DNA of 64,000 nucleotides from NCBI GenBank assembly GCA_013396915.1, contig VWZL01000079.1, positions 186,001-250,000 on the forward strand. Reading direction: 5' to 3'. How positions within the stretch are numbered: the first letter of the stretch is position 1; every line of letters begins with the position of its first letter. Positions 35,435 through 47,260 of the stretch are shown piece by piece. The notes beneath the pieces were generated by a model. It made no database searches. It was not told where the DNA came from and saw only the letters and a list, made by a program, of their open reading frames with translations. The DNA is from Stercorarius parasiticus (lineage: Eukaryota > Chordata > Aves > Charadriiformes > Stercorariidae). The translations under genes and the position numbers were made by a program.

Positions 35435-38400
35435 TCTTTGATTATGCAAATTCCCTTTTACATACACTCCAGCTCACCCATTGTCCTTCTGGATATAAGC
35501 TGGTGGAAGAGGGGCTGCTGCTCACTCTGTACAGATCCCAGGACTCTCCTGACCATTTCTCATGTTACCTTAATGGCTAGTGGCCAAGAAAAGCGAGCTA
35601 CAGCCTTGCAACCCACTGAACACGAATCAGTCTCTGCTGGTGCTGGCAGCCTTTTTCAAATTTATATCGTACATGTTATACACGCGCCTTGGTTATTACA
35701 AGCTCCCTGCTCCCATCAACAACAGTAATTGCAACCTATTTCTATAAAGTCCATCGAATTGGTACATTTCAGCAATGCTCCAGAAAGAAGGCTACTCCAA
35801 CTACTGTATGTATTTCTGTTGTTTATGAATCAACTTTATGATTTTAATTTTGAAACTGTTATTAAAGAGACAGATTGCATTTAATAACAATTTTAGTATT
35901 GCCTGCTGCTCTAACCAGCAAGCAATAAAGCAAACTAAAATTAAAACAGGAATCCACTGCTAGGAGGCAAGCACATATAGAAGGTGGCGATTTGTTGTTG
36001 TAACCTCCATAAAATATCGGCAGGCATAGTATTTCTGTCATTGTGGCGCTTATTCTCATGGCTGCAAAAACAAGCCCCATGTCCTGGGAGTAATTTTTCC
36101 AATTAAAAACAAAACCCCCTTTCTCTGGCTCTGTCCAACACTTAGGCTTATCATGTAGACTCGCTGCATGAATTTTGTACACTCAGGTCCATGCATGCCC
36201 AAACTGTCTTTGTTATTTTTGCATGTGGTTTTTGCTCACTATTCATCAGAAATACAGCATTTACTACAAAATGAATTCCTGGGTGGTTGGTTCTACATAT
36301 AGTGACTCCCTGTCAATCACAGAGGTTCTGAATTAGCACTTATGAATTGGTCATCACTCAGCACTAAATGATAGAGTGGAAAAGGTTTTTCAGAGAAGAT
36401 TCTATTGTCAAAAATCATTTCACTGCTCAAGCCCTATGCAAGCACTAATTTCCTAGTCCATTAGAATGAAACCACTGATAAAGTTTATCTTTACATGGCA
36501 AAATATTTGATAATCTTCACGAGGCTTGGTTTACCTGGAATATATCGGGATTAGTGGACCTCTTGTATCAAAAAGCTAAGACGAAAGATCTTATGGGAGC
36601 AGACTCCCTCAAGATTGCTGCTGTGTTGCTATCAGGCTAAAGAGTAAGAACTAAGAGGTTCAATTCAATGTGATCTTATGTCTGGTTTCACACCAGGGTA
36701 GAATTGAGTAAAGGTATGTTTTCAGTCGAAGTCAACTCACAATCTCCCAAGCTGTTTCCAAAAATGGATGCGGAGTAAACACGGGTAAGGACCAATTCCA
36801 AAAGTCAAAGGGCATGTTAGTACCTTGTTTGGAGTGTGAAAACATTTGACAGTGTGGATAAAGGTCATTCTATATGTATTGGTTACAGTACCAGAGGATG
36901 GTTTTGACAATATTTAAATGGTTAGAAATTAAATTCTTCAGGTTTTACTTGGTATTGTCCCATTAAAGCCTCACTTATTTCATGCATTTTGGTAGTAATA
37001 AAAGTAATTTTGTAATCACTGGGAAATAAGAAATGACTCCTCCTAAGCTCTGCATTATGCAGGATCTAAAAGGTGATATAAAGAAATATAACTCTTTGTT
37101 GTTCTTGAATCCCTATACAACCCTAATCATCACTGCTGCTTGGACAGCTGTGTTAAGCAACTAATGCACTACAGAAAGCCTCAAATTTAACCATTTTTCG
37201 GTGTTCAGCACTACACACAGCCATAGGAAATGAAAAACTTCTGGATAGTGCGCTGCCTGATAGCCGTGACTGAGGACCACCGCTCTTGGGGTGAGGCAGC
37301 CTGAACTTCACACAATTTCAAGCAGCTCTGGGGATGCCGTGAGTTTAGGAAGCCTCAAAAGGATTTAGGGTGAAAGGGAAACTTGCACATAAGTGATACA
37401 GTTGAAATTGAACAGAGGACTTCTTTTGTAGTCGGAAGCATGAGCAAAGAATGGCAGAGAGGTGCAGCTGAGGTTAACCAGAACCTCCTTTCTCCATTTG
37501 TGACCTCAATCCCCTGCTTTATTTAGGAAAGAGATGGTGTTTCATAACTGCTGCTGCAATGGAGAATTCCTAAACTTGAGTTGCAATGTTACAGAATGAT
37601 TCATGGAAGAAAGAGCTGCTCCTTTAGAGCAATACACTAATCTCCAGTGCTTCTGTACATGCATATATATTACTTTTAATTTCCCACTTTCTGTTTGCCT
37701 ATAATAAAATTTCAATTAGAGAAAAAGGGAGAAAGCTTCTGTTTGCACGCATACTCGAGTAATTAGTGACAATGGGAAGGGGATGCAAGATAGTTTAATA
37801 GGGGTTTTAGCAAAATATTATTTTCTCTCAGTTTGCCTGAGAATGGCAATAGTTCTTTAAGTAAATATGAATTCTTATACGTGAATCATTTGTGTACAAT
37901 TTTCTTTGAGAGTCTGGATTAAAATATGTAAATATTCTAGATGTCACTCTTCAAAAGAGAGTAACTTGCATTCACAGAAACCCTTTATTCAATTGGAAAT
38001 TGAGACCACACAATATGGGGTAATAATAGGAACTTGCAGTGCTGCAGTAGCTTAAAATTGAAAGGCAGAAAAGAAATGTGCTTTTTGATTCTTCTGTTGC
38101 TCTGGTTCTTCCTGATAACAGGACATCTTTCCTTTTTATGGGAAAAGCTAGGGTGACTCTGATGTCCTACTTGGCACCCTTTGTTCAGGGCTCGTGCTGT
38201 TCTCAGGGCAGAGGTAAGCCCAAAAAGTAAGAGGTGGATCCACTAACCACTGAAATCAATGGGAGTTCTTTAAACTGACATCTGTGGGTGTTGGATCAAA
38301 TCCTATTTTGAATGAGTGGTTGAGCCTTTGCCAGCCAAATCCTAGAATCAATAGGTTGTGATGTAAAGCCAGCTTTGGCAGTTTCTTGAAGAGGTGCATC

Positions 38401-40235
38401 TACTGGGGTCAGCAGGGCATATGTCTGCATGCCAAATTCAGCAGTTGGCAGAGTGAGCTTGGTTGAGTGAACATTGAAATGTCCAGTAGAATAGTATAGA
38501 GACAAATCAGAATAGTATAGAGAAAAATTAGATTTGCTGAAGATCCTTGAAAGCAATGGTTTTGTGTTTTTCAGTCATGTTTTCCAGTAGAGCTGGTGAG
38601 ACCCTTACCAAACAAAGCCCATGTAGGAGGAAAGGAAGGACTGTAATATATAATTATGACTTACTGCATCAAAACATCTCCAATCCAGATTTTGCCAAAG
38701 CCACGACAAAAAGGCATACGGACTATGACTTAAGAATCAGGATAGTTATCAGTGATTTGAAGACTCTGAGTTTTATTTTCCACATATCCACTTGACAATT
38801 ACCCCTCCTTCCTGCTTTGTTCCTCATAGTCTTCACATCTTCAGGCTACAGCTTCAAAAGAGATACTCTAGCCCTGTGACCAGCTGTAGGCAGAGGAGAG
38901 GATGGGTGGTGATGCTAGGGACAGTGATGCTAGAACAGTTGATTTTAGAATACTTACAGCACACAAAACTAGTGGAGACTATACAGTTGAAAGGGCTGTT
39001 GGGATGGATAAGCAGTATCACCTTTTTTTTCCACAGTAGAAGGAAAAAACTAAAACATTTTCAGCAGCATGAGAACTACCATGAAACAGTATCATTGTTG
39101 CTCAGACAGCTCATCAGGGGACCTCTCACAGATCTCTGGGGTGTCCGTGCACTTGTACTGACACCTGGTGGCAAAAAAGGAATAAGAAGAAATGGAATAA
39201 AGATGGCTGATTACTTATTTTCTCTGGGCTTGTAAAATTAACCAGTTTCCAGGTTAACTTACATGTCCACTCTGAAAATGATGTTGATTGAATGCATTCT
39301 GGCATCTACTCTTTCTGAAGCGTGCATTGAGTTTCCTTAAAAGTCATTTGGCAAGACAGACACGTATTTTTGGAGCAGAACCCTGAGAATGGCGGTTACG
39401 TTCCTCATTATCCATGTTATCAAATTACAAGTGCTTGTGATAAACATGCAATGAATGGCAACCGATCAACAAACCCAGTGTCACATTTTTCTGCTGCTAG
39501 GATGCTTAGCAGTATTTACAATGTCATGTTTCTAGAGCAATCTTGCTGGAATATTTGCATGGTTTTCTGAGGGCTGAATCCCAAATCTTGGTAACAGACT
39601 GGGTGTTGTAATCTCTATTTCTTTTTTTTGTCTTCTTCCTAATTAAATTTAAAGCCAACTCAGGATTCTGGGACCGAAGGTCTTCTTTTCACAGGTGAAG
39701 CATCAAAATGGCACCTAGGAATATGCTAAGCGTAGTTTAAATTATATACAGACACTGGAGCTGGAACAAATCTAGTCATAATGTGCTTGCAAACTTTCAG
39801 TGCTTCCAGAGATCTCACATTCCCACCATTGTTTCCTAGGAAGCTACTTCATTCTAAAAGCTAATTCCCTGTGTAGAGGAATAAGGAAAGGCTGCTGTCC
39901 TTGAAAACCCATCCCTGGGAGCCATAGCCCGAGAAAAACTAACCACCTTTCTTCCTTCCGGATGTGAAAGATGTGTTGCACTCATTAACTCTGCGACCAA
40001 TACAGAAGCCTCTTACTCTTGTTAACTAATTAATTTCAGCTTGCTCCAAGAGTGGCTATTCCATGTAATGTGTGCTATGCAAGTATAAAAAAATGAGATC
40101 TGTCTCTCTTGCTTGGAAATTAAATCCAGCATAACTAACAATAAACTACACCTTCATCGGCACTGAAAGACATGTATGAATTTGAACCACTCCTGAACAA
40201 TGTTTGTTTCTCAGCTGAGATATATTCTATAGAGC
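35435..40235. other. Unique DNA, no gene recognised
   Basis: Open frames reach 147 codons (38792-39235 +) but have no start context, motif or homology I recognise, and the composition fits chance. A 21-base tandem duplication lies at 38489-38530. Confidence 0.55.
38489..38530. repeat. 21-base tandem duplication
   Basis: gaatagtatagagacaaatc plus one base is followed by a second copy with two differences. Confidence 0.92.
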
Positions 40236-40350
40236 ATGAGTGTAAGCTCTGTGTAGAAGGGACTGTTTTCTGAATGAAGTTTTGAAATGGTCATTTACTT
40301 AGTGCCTGAACAGTGTAAGGCACTATTGCTGAACATGTAAATAACATTTA
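40236..40350 (+). mobile_element. Possible L2-like LINE 3' remnant
   Basis: gagtgtaagctctgtgtaga followed by agggactgtttt, then ttagtgcctgaacagtg and a final taaataacatttaataaa follow the order of the L2 3' end (ctgtaagctccttgaggg, cagggactgt, cagtgcctggcacatag, aataaatatttgtt). Divergence is high and the call rests on remembered family wording. Confidence 0.35.
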
Positions 40351-43105
40351 ATAAACTACGTTCTGACCCAGGCAACAGCAGAGTCCATTTGGAAGCAACC
40401 TTATATTCGGCTGTATAGATCATTCAGGTCTATAAAGAATTGGGCCCAGTGTCAGTTCTTCTAATGAGTTGAAACCATAATTGATTAAATCTACTAACTT
40501 AGTACCTTTCCCAAGAAATCTATGCAGATAAAATGTTAAAGCAAACAGGAAAAAAACCCCACACCTCTCATTGTAAATGAACGAACAAAAAGGCAGTCTC
40601 AAACTACTCTTTGACCAAGGAATCACAAAACACATTGTATTTCCCAGCTGGAACCCTTATCACAAAAGCTCAGTGCAACTATCTTCCTGTTTACTGTGTG
40701 TTTCCCCAGGGAAAATGAAAGATGATAAACAGTGATGTGACCCAAATGACAAGGAGGTTCAGCTAACAGGTTTACCTTGTTCTGCTTCTCCCCACCCCTC
40801 CCCATTTTCAGGCTGCAAGAACACCAAGAAATGAAATAATTTGTGACCTAGATTAAAATGCTGGCATTAAACACAATATTTTTTTGTTTCAAGGAATTTT
40901 TCGTTTTGGAATTAACTAATTGTTAACCAATACAGAGCAGAGAAGGCTGCAATTACAAAACCATCTGAAGAATTTTCTCATGTTTGTAGTTGTACGCATA
41001 GGCAGATAGATGCAATTTCTTCTATGAAAACAATACAAGTGTAAGGTCTAAATTCCACATATTGCAGGCCTCAAACACACACATGGACCTCTCCTATAGC
41101 CCTGTTGATAATCTTCATCAGCAACAGTTTTTAGCTATTCATAACTCCGTAGAGCGAGCGATCTGAGTCACTGCTCCATCTGTACCATCCTTGTGGAAAT
41201 GTCAGTGGCAGATGCTGCTAGTTAAACAGGATTTGAGTTAAAGGAGTCAGAACAAGATATCAAAACACTCGACAGGGATTTCAGCTGGCTCCTGCTCTCC
41301 TTGGAGCATTATATTTTGAAATTACCCCAGAATACAGTTTTACTTATGTCATCTCTGGGAAACATAAAGCTCCTATCGATCCTGGTAGGATAAAAGGTTG
41401 ACACTTAGAGACGCTTGCATACTTGCCGGTCTATACCCTGCATTAGGAATTCAGTCATTGCGAATCAAACATGAAACACAACTGGTGGGAATGATGTAAC
41501 CTTCTTCAACACTTGGAAAGTGACTCCTAAAGAAAAGAAGTGGCTCTTTTTGGACAGAATCACCGCAGAGCAGTAGCGCTGCCTTGTGAGCAAACCTAGG
41601 GGAGAACATAACCTCTGGGCATATGGCACTGGAGAGCACTGGGGACATCCCCAGAGTCTGTCTCAGTCCAGCAGCCTTCACTAAACAACCCCTCTGAGTT
41701 TACTCTAAGCGTGTTGGGATGCAGTAAGGGTTTTTCCTGTTGCTGTGGGAGAGAAGGACGTTGTTTTATACTGGTTTTGCAGGTTTGAGTCGAGCAAAGC
41801 TAGCCATAAATTTGACCTGAAATCTTTAAATACCTTAATTTAAATAAATGTCGAAGGAAAGGAAGGATAAGAAATGCTGAAACAGTTATTTTTTTGCATT
41901 TCCCAGAATAAAATATGTTTACTTTGTAGGAGGTTTGGTTTGCAGTAGGATATAGGCACCCTTCATAGGAAAGGAGCTGATGGTCGTTACGCCTTTTCCT
42001 ATGAATCTTGTAGGAAAGACAACTTTCCAGGCAGGAAGAAAGAAAATTATTTAAACGTGCAAACTGGACAAGTGCGTTAATACTGAATTATAGGATTTAA
42101 GAGGAAAAGGAATGATACCACCACCTATCTCATTATTGATTTTGTTTCAGTCTCCTCACGATTCTAACTTGAAGACAAAGAGGTCTTGGAAAGCTACCTC
42201 CATATATATTTTTTTAATTATTATTCTCCTCTCCCATAGTATTTTAAACAGTTTATTTGGTATGTTCAAGCATTAAATATTGTTGGGAATCATATTTGCA
42301 ATATAAGGTAGGAAACATGCACAGAAGACTTTAAGTCACACTCCACATTCTCCTAGTCTGGACTCTATTCATGCAGAGGCTGGAAACAAAGTCAGATCCT
42401 CTCTCATCAGAAGGTTGGAACAGATATTTCCACCCTCCAGGAGAGGATCCTAACCACCACCTCTGTGGTTTCTTTTCTTTCTCTGTCATTCCTCTCTGCT
42501 GAGGCTGCTCTAGCTCATCAAAATGAGATTTCAATATGCAGGGTAACAGCAGGTGGAATCCAAAATCCCTCCTCCTGCAGGCATGTCACACATCAGGGCA
42601 TAAATCTCACTCTCTTTTCTGCCAATCCAGTAAATATTAAACTAGCCTAGCTCTGTATACCCAGGTTGCTCTAAAACTATATTTGTTCAGTGATACACAC
42701 ATGAAGAAGTCTGCTTCTGAGGAAAAGTTTAAGGACCTTCCCATAGCCACCAGGAAAAACAAAAACCAAACAACGAGAACAACCCATAGTATCACTCTTG
42801 TAGATTTTACTGCTGGACACATTCTGAATGTACACATTCTTTCTTGCATTAAAGTCTATCTATAGAGTTACCCATTGCAGTTAAGTTATTTCCATTGCCT
42901 TCCCCATTGCTGACAGCAATCGTTGCATTACTCGGTTCCTTCACATCACACATATGCCTAAAGAGATTGAAATTTCTTTAAAGTCCAGAAGTTTTTTGTA
43001 CAATATATCTAACAGCCACACATATGCTAGAGTTGTGTTGTTATGGCTCTTTGAGCAAGATACAGATGCCTAGGTGGGATATACCCTAAAGCCAGTCAGT
43101 GTGAA
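40351..43105. other. Unique non-coding DNA
   Basis: No gene or repeat is recognised. Confidence 0.55.
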
Positions 43106-43196
43106 TTAACACAAGACTGGGAGTCAAGAACCATATGATCCTGAAAAGGTTATTTAAAAAACTTTGTGTTGTTTTTCCATCTGGAAAATTGTCTTC
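43106..43196 (+). mobile_element. Possible MIR-like SINE remnant
   Basis: agactgggagtcaagaacca, then gatcctgaaaaggttattta and tttttccatctggaaaattg resemble successive MIR pieces (agactgggagtcaggaacc, gggcaagtcactta, cccatctgtaaaatgg) with an internal loss. Confidence 0.4.
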
Positions 43197-45427
43197 CTAG
43201 TTACAAAAGTGTTTCTTTCAAAAGTGTTAAGCACTTATCTAGAAAGCACTGTAGGTTCCTTTAATTTTAATGAATTCTCTTTCACTTTTACAATACCTAA
43301 AGGCTCTGCACCTTTCTTTTTGGTGCTAACCCTGTCTCTTTTAAATCTCTAGTGCTTTAAAACTATGGACAAGATTCTTTTAAAAAATGGATTTTCTGAA
43401 AGTGTTATTAATAAGACACTTGTAAGAATTCATTATTTCTTCAACTATACATGAGTTACTTGTGTTTCAGAGTGATAAGATGTACTTTCACTGATATTCC
43501 CTTGGTATGACTCTGTGTTTTTATCTACTGAAAGTGCTGCAAGCCAGAGCTCTCCAGAAAGAGAGCTCAACATCTCAGGTTATTTATATTATGATGAATG
43601 TAACAAGGATCTTTTCTCTCCTAAATGTAAGTACATGATTCCCCCCTCTAATAGAAATTACGCGTGCACGTCAAGGAGCAGAACAAAAGCTTGTAACGTT
43701 AATATGATCTTATATAGACAGATTTTACCTGTAAAGAATCCCTTAAGTTTTACACAATCCCCATATCGTTTATTCATTAGCCATTATTGATAGACCAGGC
43801 AGGAAGTGCAGGTAATATTTAATTACTCCTGGTAGGATTTGACAAGGATACCAGAGCTCATAGCTTTACCCTTTCTTATGAAGTGCTCAGTTCATAGCAA
43901 GTATATATGAAATCATTCCAACAGGGTTATAACTACTGTCCCTTTGCTTCTAATTGTAAAGAAAAATACTAGCTTGGACAAGGCCGGCTACTTCAAAATT
44001 CCATTTACAAGGTTTCCTTTCCAAGGGGAAGAAGCAAGAAAATCACATCTGTGCACATTCACCTTATTTTCAGTGATTCTTTCATTCATTTATCCAAATA
44101 GAACAGTTTGGGGAGGAAAGATTAAGGGTTTCCCTTGGACTTCTGTATAGCTCAATGGGCAGGATGATTTGCTGCAAGGCAGGACTTTGAGTGCCAACAA
44201 GTTCAGAAGATTCTAAAATCTACAAATCTGCACACGAGCACAAATAGCCGTAAGCCAGGGCCATCGAGCAATGGCAGAGCTCCTCTTGCAATAGTCTCCT
44301 GTGCACTCTCTGTTCTGCACGCTCTGAGCATGAACACCACACCACTGTCCTTCAGCTGAAACACGTGTTCTTTTGGATCCCAATGTGACTGAAGCATGAG
44401 TTGCTTGGGAGCATGAAGCAGAATATAGGAAATAGAAGTGTCTGTGAGCTTTATTGGACTCCGGGTTTCAGGGCAACTCAGCTGCCATTCTTATGAGTTT
44501 TGGGACTTACACTCCCAAAATGAAAGTTAGGCTACACTCACACTCAAAAGATTTTTTTGTGGATCCAGCCACGACTGCTCAAAGTTGGATTTTCACCTCA
44601 AAGAGGGACTGGAGACAGAGGTTGTGGAGGTGAAGACAAATAAATACTTATCCGATTTAGCTGATCTTACAGGGAAAAGACAGCATTTGATAGGACCTTA
44701 TAGAGGTTCAGGGAGTGGATATTTTTAAAGCCAATACAAATACCTGCATTGCCTTGACTACGGTCTAGAGATTTCTGCTTCAGCAACTGAAGACCAGTCA
44801 GCTGTTAATTCAAAGTAAATTCAAACAGCCAGAGCCCTGACTGCTTACTCTGTTTACTGAAAGGGGTCTGAAGCAGTTGGAGCAGGACTGAGATTCTTCT
44901 TACAGCTTTGCTTCACACACTACACACAACAGCCATCTCACACAAGCTCAGATTCACCTCAGAAAAGATCAGAAGCAGCCATGTTTCTATGTGTCTCAAA
45001 TTATAGAAATGTCACTTTCCCACTGGAGCCTTATGTTTAAACATGAATAGAGACAAAATAAAATGAAAAAAAAAAAGAGGAAAAAGCTAGAAGAAAAACA
45101 GCAGTTGGTTTGGATTTTAATATTTTTTATTTACAACTGCGGATGGCTTTTCAAATACCATTTATAATATCATCGGCTATTTACAGTGCTTTCTGAGTGA
45201 ATTAAAATTTTGTTTTAATTGTACTTGCTTTGCAAATTGACAATTGCAGTTGACATTTGCAAATTTATGGCTATTTGCATGGTGACTTACTTATAAAATA
45301 GCCCTGTGGTTTATGTGACATTTTGCTATAGCCATGATTGTTTAAGAGGGCTTTTGTGCCTGAAAGCTTGTCAGATTTTTCCCAAACATACCAGTCAGTT
45401 TAATAAAAGATCATAGATGGTTTTTTT
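43197..45427. other. Unique non-coding DNA
   Basis: No gene is recognised. An A-rich tract lies at about 45055-45075. Confidence 0.55.
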
Positions 45428-46050
45428 TAGAATATCTGAGGTCGGAGAGACCTCTGAAGATCATCTAGTCCAACACAGTGCATAAAGCAGGATCAGCTAG
45501 AGACAGTAAATCAGGGCAGCGTGCAGTCGGGCTTTGAATATCTCCAGGAATGGAGGCTCCATAATTTGTTTGGGAAACTTGTTCTAGTGTTTTACCACCC
45601 TCACAGTAAAAAAGTTTTTTTTTTTTCTTATGTTTAATGGAAGCTTCCTGTGTTTCAGTTTATGCCCCTTGATTCTTGTCCGGTCATTGTACACCACTGA
45701 GAATAATCTGGCTCTGTGTTTGTTATTCCCTCCATTAGCTGTTTATATTCATAAATAAGATCCTCCTGAATTGTTTCTTCTCCAGGCTGAACAGTTCCAG
45801 CTCGATCAACCTCTCCTTGTATGTCAGATGCTCCAGAGCCTTAATCTTCTTTAGGGTCCTTGGCTGGTCTCACTGAAGTTGTGTCTCACCAGGGCTGAGC
45901 AGGGTGGAAGGATCACCTCCCTTGAACTTCCAGCAACACTCTTCCTAACGCAGCCCAGGAGGCCGCTGGCTTTCTTTACCATGAGTGCAACATGGACAAC
46001 TTGGTGTCCACCTGGATCCCCAGGTCCTCTTCTGCACAACTGTAGGTGCT
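45428..46050 (-). mobile_element. Old CR1 LINE copy
   Basis: On the plus strand it starts agaatatctgaggtcggaga, without a clean tail, then follows the antisense CR1 3' region: catctagtccaacacag, ggctttgaatatctccagga, ttgattcttgtccggtcatt, ttcttctccaggctgaaca. It ends after ggatccccaggtcctcttct near 46050. The minus-strand frame at 45851-46039 (VHVALMVKKASGLLGCVRKSVAGSSREVILPPCSALVRH) is the CR1 [24 protein letters not shown] region. Divergence and small insertions (a T run at about 45617) mark it as older than the other copies. Confidence 0.9.
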
Positions 46051-46539
46051 TTGGAGAGGCACCCAGTCATGCTGATTTCAGAGACGTTTGAAGCTTCTCT
46101 GTCATGCTGTCCTCTCTGCACTTTTTAATATGCATGTGCTTGAAATGGACCCCTTTCAGCCACATTTTCCTGACTACAAAGTTTCCCTTGTCCACATCAC
46201 TATTCACGCCTTGCTTTCCAACCCAGTCCATCATTTCCTCACTTGAATGTTCACCATCTACCTCCCTTGTTGTTCCTAGTTTAACCCACGCTCACCAGAG
46301 TAGCAAGACTGTTGGCAGAGATGTTGCCCTCCTTAGTGAGATGTTGCCCTGCTTAGTAAGGTGTCTCCCCCCAAGCTTGCTTCTTCGCTAACCACAACGC
46401 TGGACCTACAATTCAAAGAGTATTTTCTTAAAAGACAAACCCTGAATGATGCTGAAGCATAAACTAATCTGAGGCAGTAGAGGATGGGGTCGTAATAGTT
46501 ATGCATAACTAATGGAAATTCAGTAGGAGGGATTTTTAA
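46051..46539. other. Unique spacer
   Basis: No gene is recognised. It carries a 20-base tandem duplication at 46318-46357. Confidence 0.5.
46318..46357. repeat. 20-base tandem duplication
   Basis: gagatgttgccctccttagt is followed directly by the same unit with one change (c to g). Confidence 0.95.
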
Positions 46540-47260
46540 TGAATCTGTAAATTCATTTGTAATAGTCTGCCTGAAAAATGGCAAACATAATAGGCTACAC
46601 AAAAAGAGAAAATAAAGGTGATCCCTGCAATTACAGGACTCTAAGCTTGACTTAAATGCTTTGTAGAGTATTATAACAGTTCTTGAAAGAAAGAACAATT
46701 AAGGACACAGACAAAGGCGGTGAGAAAATTACACACATGGTTTTATCAAAGATGTCAGCCTAATCTAATACCTATATTTTTTAAGCACTGATATCTTAGA
46801 TAAGGTGATGCAGTGGATTTAGTAGATATATCTTTAAAAAAAAAAAAAATGCAAACCCAAACACTCTTTATTGTTTCCCACAGGAAATTACTGCTCAAGG
46901 AGGAGATGATGAACATTAATATAATAGTAAGCCGATAAAGAGCTGGCTAAAGAAGAGCCTATAATAGCTTATATTAAAAGGGGTGAATAGGACTGGAGAA
47001 GGACTGTTACTTGTATTCTTCAGTCATCAGTCTGAGACTGGTTCCACTTAATTGACCAATGATCTAGAGATAAGAAGTAGGTAGGTGTTCATCAAAAATT
47101 TTGGCTAGCAAAATTGGAAGGAACTGACAATATTAGGGAAGACTGAATCATCAATTAAAGAAAACTGGTGGAGCCTGTTTAAAAGACTAGATGTGGGATG
47201 ACATTTAAGAATGCAGGTAGAAAAGTAATGAACCTTGGTATAAACAGGCAAGACACTACC
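46540..47260 (+). mobile_element. Ancient CR1/L3-like LINE reverse-transcriptase remnant
   Basis: With several frame changes, plus-strand translation shows pieces in RT order. NKGDPCNYRTLSLT corresponds to [21 protein letters not shown] to HGFxKGRSCLTNL, and a DKVMQWI-like piece follows. Later come RKLLLKE, then a NDLEIR-like piece followed by VFIKNFASKIGR, in the position of the FADDTKL motif, and an RLDVG-like end. The catalytic aspartates are lost. No tail is preserved. It is older than the CR1 copies with octamer tails. Confidence 0.6.

Noticed and set aside
38792..39235. 147-codon plus-strand open frame
   Set aside because: Starts at a non-ATG codon, shows no recognisable motif, and its AT-driven composition fits a chance frame.
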